DNA of 7,874 nucleotides from Planctomycetota bacterium (GCA_013816645.1 JACDEC010000089.1:1696-9569), one strand, 5' to 3'; shown: positions 1 through 5,247, counted from the first letter of the stretch. The notes: generated by a model not told the origin, from the sequence alone. Numbers and translations are program-made.

Positions 1-1
1 A

Positions 2-55
2 GCCCCGACCTGGCGCGCCGATCGCCCGTGGGACCTTCCGACCCCGGACCCCTGA
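2..55 (+). CDS. possible C-terminal tail of an upstream gene (partial)
   Basis: One frame is open from the left edge to a TGA at 53-55 and would encode APTWRADRPWDLPTPDP. The TGA is in frame with and just upstream of the rodA GTG at 71, so it also bounds how far rodA can extend upstream. In many proteobacteria the gene before rodA encodes the transpeptidase PBP2 (mrdA), and a proline-rich tail would not be out of place there, but 17 codons cannot identify it. The last codons and the stop fall inside a C-rich heptad repeat. The stretch could equally be non-coding. Confidence 0.25.
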   Translation, partial: APTWRADRPWDLPTPDP

Positions 56-70
56 ACCCCGGCCCCCGTC
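35..70 (+). repeat. C-rich heptad half-element abutting the rodA start
   Basis: Positions 40-67 read as four consecutive 7-nt units, GACCCCG GACCCCT GAACCCC GGCCCCC, followed by GTC and then the GTG start codon. The 14-mer CCCCGGCCCCCGTC (57-70) recurs exactly at 2751-2764 and 6203-6216. By my hand alignment, 40-70 matches 6186-6216 at 27 of 31 positions. Only one arm of the element described at 2663-2765 and 6113-6217 is present here, since no G-rich partner is visible in the first 34 bases. The four C runs at 42-67 give the opposite strand G-quadruplex potential. Confidence 0.75.
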
Positions 71-1243
71 GTGTCATTGATCCAACGCGTCCGCCTGCGC
101 GACCTCAGCTGGGGCGTGCTGCTCGTCGCCCTGCTGCTCACCGCATTCGGCGTGGCCTGCGTGATCAGCGCCAAGTGGGACCCGGGCAATCGCTGGGGGT
201 TCGGGCATGAAGCGCAGATGCAGCTGGCGTGGTGGCTGGTCAGCCTGATCGCCTGCATCTGCATCACCCACATCACCGCGACCGCGTGGCGCGAAGCGGC
301 GATGTTCTGCTACACGGCGTCGCTGCTCACCCAGTTCGCAATGATCGCGCTCGCCGGATCGGCGCTGGTGCCCAAGATCAAGGGCCAGGCGAACTGGCTG
401 GTGCTCGGCGGCCTGCGCGTGCAGCCCTCCGAGTTCGTCAAGCTCGCGGTGCTGCTGTTCTGCGCCCGCGTCGCCACCTACCCCGGTTTCGACGTCAGGC
501 GCTTCAGCCATGTCCTCGGCGTGCTCGCGGTCGCCGCGGTGCCCGCGGCGCTGATGGCCAAGGAGGACCTGGGCAGCGCGCTGACCTTCCCACCCATGGC
601 GATCGGCATCCTGTTCGTCGCCGGCATGCGCCTGCGCCACCTTGCCGTGCTCGCGCTCGCCGCGCTGGTGCTGATCGCCGGCGGCATCGCCGCGCTGCCC
701 AAGTCGGGCGAGAAGGCCTACCAATGGAAGCGCATCCAGGCCTGGTGGAGCCCGGAGGATTTCGCGTCGACCGAGGCCTACCAGACCGAGCAGAGCACGC
801 GCTCGATCGGCTCCGGCCAGCTGTTCGGCAAGGGCTACGCCTCCGGCGACCTCAATCGCCTGGGCTGGCTGCCCGAGAAGCACACCGACCTGATCTTCGC
901 CATCGCCGGCGAGGAGTGGGGCTTCGTCGGTTCGCTGGTGGTGGTCGGCGGCTTCCTGCTCTTCGGCTGGTGCGGGCTGTACGCCGCGACCCAGGCTCGC
1001 GATCCGTTCGCGCGCCTGCTCGGCGCCGGCTACGTCTGCCTGATCATCGGCCAGGCGTCGATCAACCTGGCGGTCGCGGTCGGGCTGATGCCGGTGACCG
1101 GCATCACCCTGCCGTTCTTCAGTTACGGCGGGTCGAGCCTGCTGGCCTGCTACCTCGGCCTCGGCCTGCTGCTCTCGGCCTCGCTGGCGCCGCGCTCGGG
1201 CGGCACGTCCTTGAACTACCAGGCCAAGCGCGTCGCGCGCTGA
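71..1243 (+). CDS. rodA: SEDS-family peptidoglycan glycosyltransferase, RodA-like
   Basis: This 390-residue polytopic inner-membrane protein is predicted to polymerise lipid II into glycan strands, as RodA does with PBP2 in cell elongation. SEDS hallmarks appear in order: W109 and QPSEFVKLA (118-126) in the first conserved block; IGSGQLFGKG (246-255); LPEKHTDLIFA (268-278), in which D273 aligns with the essential Asp of E. coli and Thermus RodA; and the C-terminal block LMPVTGITLPFFSYGGSSLL (339-358). About ten hydrophobic segments are present, and the length is close to the usual 370-400. The PVTG wording favours RodA over FtsW. The usual QPDLGT motif is replaced by KEDLGS (164-169). The start is GTG at 71 because an in-frame TGA lies at 53-55; TTG at 77 is also possible. 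No Shine-Dalgarno sequence is visible, since C-rich heptads run right up to the start codon. Confidence 0.9.
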   Translation: MSLIQRVRLRDLSWGVLLVALLLTAFGVACVISAKWDPGNRWGFGHEAQMQLAWWLVSLIACICITHITATAWREAAMFCYTASLLTQFAMIALAGSALVPKIKGQANWLVLGGLRVQPSEFVKLAVLLFCARVATYPGFDVRRFSHVLGVLAVAAVPAALMAKEDLGSALTFPPMAIGILFVAGMRLRHLAVLALAALVLIAGGIAALPKSGEKAYQWKRIQAWWSPEDFASTEAYQTEQSTRSIGSGQLFGKGYASGDLNRLGWLPEKHTDLIFAIAGEEWGFVGSLVVVGGFLLFGWCGLYAATQARDPFARLLGAGYVCLIIGQASINLAVAVGLMPVTGITLPFFSYGGSSLLACYLGLGLLLSASLAPRSGGTSLNYQAKRVAR

Positions 1244-1305
1244 GCGAAGGGCGAAGGGCGAAGGGCGAAGGGCGAAGGGCGAAGGGCGAAGGGCGAAGGG
1301 CGAAG
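1244..1305. repeat. 7-bp tandem repeat array (GCGAAGG)8 plus partial unit
   Basis: Eight perfect head-to-tail copies of GCGAAGG fill 1244-1299 and a ninth, incomplete GCGAAG ends at 1305. The array begins at the base after the rodA stop codon. Because the unit is not a multiple of three, all three frames are read through it, which creates spurious reading frames on both strands. The perfect identity of the copies suggests a young or slippage-prone microsatellite. Confidence 0.97.
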
Positions 1306-1357
1306 TGGTGATAGCAGATCGATGTCGCGCGCAACCGATCCTTCCGGCGCTTGCGGG

Positions 1358-1399
1358 CCTTCGCACGTATCCACTTCGCACTTCGCACGCCGCACTCCC
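1358..1399 (+). repeat. degenerate CACTTCG heptads upstream of the small ORF
   Basis: Six consecutive 7-nt units can be read here: CCTTCGC ACGTATC CACTTCG CACTTCG CACGCCG CACTCCC. They end one base before an ATG at 1401. The C/T-rich units are roughly complementary to the GCGAAGG units at 1244-1305, so the two arms could fold on each other across about 50 unpaired bases. The 12-mer CACTTCGCACTT (1372-1383) recurs on the opposite strand at 6158-6169, in the middle of the element at 6113-6217. Confidence 0.65.
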
Positions 1400-1400
1400 C

Positions 1401-1532
1401 ATGGACCTGGTCGCCGCGGCGGTCGGCGACGCGCTGCGCCAGTACCGAGCGCGTTTCGGCGCCAGCGCCCAGGAGCAGGTGCAGAAACTGCTCGCCGGCA
1501 AGGATCTCGGCGGGCTGCTCGGCGGACGCTGA
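1401..1532 (+). CDS. small hypothetical protein, 43 aa
   Basis: ATG at 1401 opens a frame of 43 codons ending in TGA at 1530-1532. The product begins MDLVAAAVGDALRQYRARFG and ends GKDLGGLLGGR. It looks like one amphipathic helix followed by a Gly/Leu tail, with no signal peptide, Cys pair or recognisable motif. The frame is open from a GTG at 1305, but codons before 1401 would translate the heptad region. No Shine-Dalgarno sequence precedes the ATG, a feature shared with rodA. It could be a real small protein cotranscribed with rodA or the remnant of the C-terminus of a larger protein. It ends 6 bp from the end of the convergent - strand gene. I do not recognise a family. Confidence 0.4.
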   Translation: MDLVAAAVGDALRQYRARFGASAQEQVQKLLAGKDLGGLLGGR

Positions 1533-1534
1533 AT

Positions 1535-1549
1535 CGGGTCAGCGACCCG
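1535..1549. terminator. short GC hairpin between convergent genes
   Basis: CGGGTC (1535-1540), loop AGC, GACCCG (1544-1549) forms a perfect 6-bp stem. It lies where the + strand small ORF (ends 1532) and the - strand gene (stop codon at 1541-1539) converge, so it could act in both directions. It overlaps the - strand stop codon and no T-run follows on either strand. It is therefore a weak candidate for a Rho-independent terminator. Confidence 0.3.
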
Positions 1550-2717
1550 CGAGCATCGTGCGCAGCGGCCACGGCTCCGTCGGCGGCGGCGCGAATGCGC
1601 AGCGCAGGACGTGATCCTCGAGGACCAGCCGTCCACCGGCCGGTGGCTCACCGATGCCTGCCCACGCTTGCGCCTCGGCAAGGTCGCGGGGGAATCGGCC
1701 TTCGACCTGCGCGCGGTTCTCGAGTCCGCCGCCGGAGATGCCCAGCGCACGCTCGTAGCGCGCGCGCTCCAAACCGATGCTGACCACCGCGCCGTCGCGC
1801 CAGACATAGGGATGCCCGTAGGGGTCGCTGCGCAACCCGAGCTGGCCGTCGCTGATCGCGAACGGTCCCCAACGCAGATCGATGCGCCGCGACGCCACCG
1901 TCAGCGGGTCGATCAGGTCGGTCAAGCCGGCGATCGGGCGACCAGCGGAACGCAGGGCATCGGCGATCGAGGTCAGCTCGGCGAGCGCGTAGTGCGCGAG
2001 TTGCTCACGCAGCGTATCCTCGATATACTCCGCAGCGGAGCTGCCCGGCTTGGTGGCGGCGAGGCGATCGAGCCAGTAGGGCAGCTGCTCGAGGCCACGC
2101 GCATGACGGCGGCTGATGGTGCGCAGCCATTCGTCGATGATCCGACGTCCGTTGTCGCTGGCCTCGGCGTCGGCCCAGGCGGCGAGGAAGGCTTCGAACT
2201 GCTCGGGATGGGTCTCCATGATGCGGTAATGCGTCTGGAACACGCTGGCGGCGTGCCGCCAGATCTCGCTGTCGTGCGGCAGCTCCATGGTCCCGCGCAG
2301 CAGGTAGCCCAGCGCCAGGTCCATCCGTCCCGTGATCGCGCCGGTGTTGAGCCCGGCATGGTGGTAGAACGGCGCGAATTGCGGATCGAGCGCGATGAGC
2401 AGATCGTAGAGCCGCTTGAAGCCGCTGCGGCCACCGGAAATCGAGTCGTCGCGGCGATCGAGCTGGAGCTGGAAATAGGCGAAGCTGTCTATCCAGCGCA
2501 GGCGCGAGACGCTGTTGGCGTGGCCGAAGCTCAGAGCCCCGGCCAGTTCGGCGGCGGGCAGGAAGCTCAGCTCCTTGGTGCGGATCTTCGGTTGCGCCGC
2601 GCGGAAGGGCACGGCGTTCCAGGCGATGAGCGAACCGGCGCAGGCCAGGATCAGCAACCAGATCCACGGGGGTCGGGGGTCGGTCAGAGCATGCGAGCAC
2701 GTGGCGGTCAGAGTCAT
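1539..2717 (-). CDS. uncharacterised membrane-anchored helical protein linked to an ABC transporter
   Basis: From ATG 2717 the product has 392 residues: an N-terminal hydrophobic segment at about 18-36 (probably a signal anchor), then a largely helical soluble domain. Notable stretches are the block ELAGALSFGHANSVSRLRWID (57-77), FKRLYDLLIALDPQFAPFYHHAG (100-122), repeat-like helices at 130-165 reminiscent of TPR units, and a late DPYGHPYVW (298-306) resembling the DP-[FW]-G-x-x-Y turn of pseudopilin-type tails. From memory, proteins of this general shape sit beside ABC-2 ATPase/permease pairs in several proteobacteria; no function is established to my knowledge. It follows the permease on the same strand with 45 nt between stop and this start. 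GAGGG sits 8 nt before the ATG, but that ATG lies inside a repeat element, and GTG 2732 and TTG 2657 are alternatives (see findings). Confidence 0.75.
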   Translation of the reverse strand: MTLTATCSHALTDPRPPWIWLLILACAGSLIAWNAVPFRAAQPKIRTKELSFLPAAELAGALSFGHANSVSRLRWIDSFAYFQLQLDRRDDSISGGRSGFKRLYDLLIALDPQFAPFYHHAGLNTGAITGRMDLALGYLLRGTMELPHDSEIWRHAASVFQTHYRIMETHPEQFEAFLAAWADAEASDNGRRIIDEWLRTISRRHARGLEQLPYWLDRLAATKPGSSAAEYIEDTLREQLAHYALAELTSIADALRSAGRPIAGLTDLIDPLTVASRRIDLRWGPFAISDGQLGLRSDPYGHPYVWRDGAVVSIGLERARYERALGISGGGLENRAQVEGRFPRDLAEAQAWAGIGEPPAGGRLVLEDHVLRCAFAPPPTEPWPLRTMLAGR

Positions 2718-2720
2718 GCG
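2681..2720. repeat. 16-nt direct repeat, 24-nt period
   Basis: CGGTCAGAGCATGCG (2681-2695) and CGGTCAGAGTCATGCG (2705-2720) are identical apart from one inserted T. They lie in the middle of the heptad element. The second copy carries the ATG proposed as the start of the - strand gene; the first copy carries an ATG in another frame that is quickly followed by a stop. Confidence 0.8.
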
Positions 2721-2734
2721 GAAGTCCCTCACCG

Positions 2735-2761
2735 CCCCCCACCCCCCGGCCCCCGGCCCCC
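2735..2761 (-). other. G-quadruplex motif in the permease-to-hypothetical junction
   Basis: On the - strand, which is the transcript sense here, four runs of 5, 5, 6 and 6 guanines are separated by loops of CC, CC and T (2761 down to 2735). This satisfies the usual G-quadruplex pattern with very short loops. It begins one base after the permease stop codon and ends 17 bases before the ATG at 2717, so an RNA quadruplex could affect coupling or translation of the next gene. Folding is inferred. Confidence 0.6.
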
Positions 2762-2762
2762 G

Positions 2763-3518
2763 TCACAACTGCTTCCTGCGGTACACCGCCACGGTGATCG
2801 CCACCAGCAGTGCGATCCACAGCGAGCCGTAGGCGAACGCGAGCGCGAGATCGACAGCCTCGATCGGGGTGCGGTGGACGGCGTCGTTGCGGTAGGCGAA
2901 GCGTCCGAGATCGGGCACCAGACTGGCGAGCACGATTGCCGCCTGCTGCTTGCAGCCGTCGAGGTGATGGATCAGGCCGGGCAGCGACGACACCGCGTGA
3001 CCGGCGGCCCAGGTCGCCAGGCCGAGCACCGCGGCGAGCAGCGGGCTGCTCAGCGCGGTCCAGCACAGCGACACCGCCGCCATCACCAGCACCTCGACGA
3101 TGGTGAGCAGGCCGCCGATCAGCAGCCAGCCGTGGAGCTCGGCGCCGGTCGCCCACAGCCAGGCCAGGCCGGTCGCCAGCATCGCGATCTGGCCGAGCGC
3201 CAGCGCCGCCGCCAGACCGAGGTACTTGCCGAGCACGAAGCGCCAGCGCGCCATCGGCCGCGACAACACGGTGTAGAGCGTGTGCTGTCGGACCTCGGTA
3301 TGGACCAGCGCGGTGCCGGTGGCGACCGCCACCAGCACGCCGATCAGCGACTGCAGGCTGAACACCAGGTCGGTGGTGACGATGTTGCCGTCGGTGGCGC
3401 TGATCGCGCCGACCAGGCGCGCGAGCAGGATGCCGCAGACGAAGATCACGAGCAGTCCGAGGAAGGCGCGCGAGCGCACGGCTTCCCGGCAGGTCGCGCC
3501 GGCGATGACCAGGATCAT
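2763..3518 (-). CDS. ABC-2-type transporter permease subunit
   Basis: This 251-residue integral membrane protein is the expected membrane partner of the ATPase encoded just upstream. It has about six hydrophobic segments, near residues 15-37, 52-74, 97-122, 131-152, 158-178 and 224-246. The cytoplasmic-loop block EVRQHTLYTVLSRPMARWRF (75-94), followed by VLGKYLG, is typical of ABC-2/NosY-like permeases (family wording: RTLYxxLSxPxxRxxFLLGKYLG). The ATG at 3518-3516 overlaps the ATPase stop codon in an ATGA, which implies translational coupling. The frame is open far upstream inside the ATPase gene, but that extension only shadows it. The substrate is unknown. The stop codon TGA lies within the heptad element at 2663-2765. 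Confidence 0.85.
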   Translation of the reverse strand: MILVIAGATCREAVRSRAFLGLLVIFVCGILLARLVGAISATDGNIVTTDLVFSLQSLIGVLVAVATGTALVHTEVRQHTLYTVLSRPMARWRFVLGKYLGLAAALALGQIAMLATGLAWLWATGAELHGWLLIGGLLTIVEVLVMAAVSLCWTALSSPLLAAVLGLATWAAGHAVSSLPGLIHHLDGCKQQAAIVLASLVPDLGRFAYRNDAVHRTPIEAVDLALAFAYGSLWIALLVAITVAVYRRKQL

Positions 3519-4453
3519 GACGGTCGCTCCGCCGACGATCCGCCGAGGCGGCTGCCGGCGGCGTGGAACTCGCGGACCTTGGCCACGAAGTGGTCCTCGA
3601 GCGCGATGCGCTGGCGCTCGAGCCGAACGATGCTGGCGCCCGCGGCGAGCGACTCGGCCAGACGGCGCTCGCGCTCGTGCTCGGGAAAGACTAGGCGCCA
3701 GCTGCCATCGCCGAGATCGACTGCGTTCTCGGGCCGCGGCCCGCTGGCGGTGAGCGCGAGCGGGGCCGAACCCAGCAGGTCGGCGAGCCTGCCCTGCTCG
3801 AGCACCACCCCGTGGTCGATCACCGCGAAGTGATCGCAGAGGTCCTCGACGTCGGACAGGATGTGGGTGCTGAACAGCAGAGTCGCGCCGCGGCGGCGTT
3901 CGCCCGCCATGATGTCCTTGAAACGCGCGCGCCACAGCGGGTCGAGCCCGGAGAAGGGCTCGTCGAGCAGCAGCAGGTCGGGACTGTGGAGGATCGCCTG
4001 GGCCAGGCCGAAGCGCTGGCGCATGCCCTTGGAGAAGCTGCCGAGCCGACGTTCGCGCAGATCGCCGAGATCGAGCAGTCCGTAGACCCGATCGCAGGCC
4101 TGGTCCAAGGCCGACCCGCTCAGACCCGAGAGCTTCCCGAGGTAGCGGAGGTATTCGCCGACTCCGAGGTTCTCGTAGAAGAACGGCTGCTCGGGCAGAT
4201 AGCCCAATCGCGCGCGCAGGCGCGGCGCGCCGATGGCATCGCCGAACAGGCGGATCTCGCCGAGATGGCCCTGCAACAGTCCGACCAGCAGTTTGATGCT
4301 GGTCGACTTGCCCGCGCCGTTCGCGCCGAGGTAACCGAAGGCGGATCCGGCCGGCACGCGCAGGTCGACCCGCTCGAGCGCGCGGATGCGCTGCAGCCAA
4401 TCACCCCGGTAGGTGAACGAGACATCGCGGAACTGGACGGCGTCGGCGGACAT
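3515..4453 (-). CDS. ABC transporter ATP-binding protein (ABC-2 exporter type)
   Basis: This 312-residue cytoplasmic ATPase energises the permease encoded next. All nucleotide-binding motifs are intact: Walker A GANGAGKST (43-51), Q-loop Q89 in LPEQPFF, signature SFSKGMRQR (139-147; SKGMRQ in place of the classical LSGGQ, usual in CcmA/NatA-type exporters), Walker B LLLDEP (161-166) with catalytic E165, D-loop SGLD (168-171) and switch His H197 in STHILSD. A C-terminal domain of about 90 residues after 225 matches the accessory region of NatA-like ATPases. The ATG at 4453 is chosen because homology starts at once (VQFRDVSFTY); a TTG at 4492 would add 13 unlikely residues. The end overlaps the permease start by 4 nt. 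The DedA stop codon is 71 nt upstream. No Shine-Dalgarno sequence is evident. Confidence 0.92.
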   Translation of the reverse strand: MSADAVQFRDVSFTYRGDWLQRIRALERVDLRVPAGSAFGYLGANGAGKSTSIKLLVGLLQGHLGEIRLFGDAIGAPRLRARLGYLPEQPFFYENLGVGEYLRYLGKLSGLSGSALDQACDRVYGLLDLGDLRERRLGSFSKGMRQRFGLAQAILHSPDLLLLDEPFSGLDPLWRARFKDIMAGERRRGATLLFSTHILSDVEDLCDHFAVIDHGVVLEQGRLADLLGSAPLALTASGPRPENAVDLGDGSWRLVFPEHERERRLAESLAAGASIVRLERQRIALEDHFVAKVREFHAAGSRLGGSSAERPS

Positions 4454-4464
4454 CGGGCGCGCGC

Positions 4465-4492
4465 AGTATGCCGATCGCGGTCCGAGGCGCAA
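4465..4492 (-). promoter_or_regulatory. candidate sigma70-type promoter for the ABC operon
   Basis: On the - strand, TTGCGC (4492-4487) and CATACT (4470-4465) are separated by 16 nt. They match the -35 and -10 consensus at 3 and 4 of 6 positions. Initiation about 7 nt past the -10 would leave only about 5 nt before the ATPase ATG, giving a nearly leaderless mRNA, which fits the missing Shine-Dalgarno sequence. The match is weak and read-through from DedA is equally possible. Confidence 0.25.
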
Positions 4493-4524
4493 ACGTGGCG
4501 ATCACGGGCGCTGGTGGCCTGCGT

Positions 4525-5229
4525 TCAGGCGTCGGTCCCGCTGCCTGCGGCCGTCGACTTGGTCGCGTTCGCCGCCGCTTTCGCCGCTTGCACCGCGAAC
4601 AGGCGCTTGAGCACGCCGATCACGATCGGCAGCACCGACACTCCGACCACCACCAGGATCACCAGGTGCAGGCGATGGCGCATGTACTCGTTCTGCCCGA
4701 GCAGGTAGCCCAGGGTCACCAGCGACACCACCCACGCCACCGCGCCGGCGATGTTCCAGCCGAGGAACGAGGCGAAGTGCATGCGCGCCATGCCGGCCGC
4801 GAACGGCACGAAGGTGCGGGCCACCGGTACGAAGCGGGCCGCGGCCAGCGCCATGCCGCCCCAACGCGCGTAGAACGACTGGGCCTCTTCGAGGTAGCGG
4901 CGCTTGAAGAAGCGCCCGTCGGGCCGCTGCCAGATGCGGTTGCCGGTGAGCTTGCCGAACCAGAAGTTCACCCAGTCGCCGAGGATCGCCGCGATGCACA
5001 GCGCGACCATGGTGGTGCGCAGGTCGAGCAGCGGATCGTTGCCGGGATGGGCGGGGTCGAGCGCGCAGAACACCCCGGCGGCGACTAGCAGGCTGTCGCC
5101 GGGCAGAAAGAATCCTGCGAGCAGCCCGGTTTCGGCGAAGATGATGGCGATCAATGCAATCAGGCCGCCGGCCGCAACAATCGCGCGGATACCCTCGGCA
5201 GTGTGCATCTGGGTGAGCCATTCGAGCAT
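4525..5229 (-). CDS. DedA-family (VTT domain) membrane protein
   Basis: This 234-residue inner-membrane protein belongs to the DedA/SNARE-associated superfamily, whose members are implicated in undecaprenyl-phosphate or phospholipid translocation and in proton-dependent stress tolerance. The conserved charged residues match those shown to be essential in E. coli YqjA: E33 and D45 in FAETGLLAGFFLPGDSLL (31-48), and R132 and R138 in RFVPVARTFVPFAAGMARM (132-150). GDWVNFWFGKLTG (84-96) is the other family block. Hydrophobic segments lie at about 13-31, 36-55, 75-90, 155-178 and 187-206. The Ala/Lys/Ser-rich tail (212-234) is probably disordered. ATG 5229 is chosen because AGGA lies 7 nt upstream and the protein is then family length; a TTG at 5262 would add 11 poor residues. 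The start is embedded in a hairpin (5229-5247). Confidence 0.92.
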   Translation of the reverse strand: MLEWLTQMHTAEGIRAIVAAGGLIALIAIIFAETGLLAGFFLPGDSLLVAAGVFCALDPAHPGNDPLLDLRTTMVALCIAAILGDWVNFWFGKLTGNRIWQRPDGRFFKRRYLEEAQSFYARWGGMALAAARFVPVARTFVPFAAGMARMHFASFLGWNIAGAVAWVVSLVTLGYLLGQNEYMRHRLHLVILVVVGVSVLPIVIGVLKRLFAVQAAKAAANATKSTAAGSGTDA

Positions 5230-5247
5230 CCCGGCATCCTGCCGGGA
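5229..5247 (-). promoter_or_regulatory. translation-control hairpin over the DedA ribosome-binding site
   Basis: On the - strand (transcript sense) TCCCGGCA, loop GGA, TGCCGGGA forms an 8-bp perfect stem. The last A is the first base of the DedA start codon and the loop with its closing pair carries the Shine-Dalgarno AGGA. AGGAUG in a GC-stem loop matches the RGGAUG core of CsrA/RsmA sites. Such a structure would hide the start codon and offer the GGA to an RNA-binding regulator. Pairing is seen directly; regulation is inferred. Confidence 0.5.

Larger units (their letters stand above)
2663..2765. repeat. composite inverted heptad element, copy 1
   Basis: This 103-bp segment begins TCCACGGGGGTC and ends CCCCCGGCCCCCGTCA, exactly as the segment at 6113-6217 does. 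The right arm 2729-2765 matches 6181-6217 at 33 of 37 positions without gaps by hand alignment. The left arm 2663-2683 shares 12- and 15-base words with 6113-6124 and 6133-6147. The arms are G-rich on opposite strands, so the ends form an imperfect inverted repeat. The middle differs from copy 2 and holds a direct repeat (2681-2695 and 2705-2720). On the coding (-) strand, one end supplies the permease stop codon (TGA at 2765-2763) and the other overlaps the N-terminal codons of the next gene. Confidence 0.8.

Noticed and set aside
1244..1305. CRISPR-like or phase-variation repeat within a gene
   Set aside because: Units are only 7 bp with no spacers, and the array lies after the rodA stop codon, so it is a microsatellite that cannot frameshift rodA.
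229..1311. 360-aa + strand frame ending in repeated GEGRRAK units
   Set aside because: It is a frame shadow of rodA running into the tandem array; the repetitive tail simply translates the 7-bp repeat.
74..1807. 577-aa open frame antisense to rodA and across the tandem array
   Set aside because: Its composition is Ala/Arg/Gln-rich with no domain, it opposes a clear SEDS gene, and it runs through the 7-bp array only because GC-rich DNA lacks stops.
1611..3833. 740-aa open frame on the + strand opposite the uncharacterised gene, permease and part of the ATPase
   Set aside because: It shadows three well-supported - strand genes; the translation is low-complexity Gln/Arg/Gly-rich without any recognisable motif.
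3519..4400. Long upstream extension of the permease frame (would make a 545-aa protein)
   Set aside because: The extension is out-of-frame reading of the ATPase gene; the permease begins at the ATGA overlap, where hydrophobic family sequence starts.
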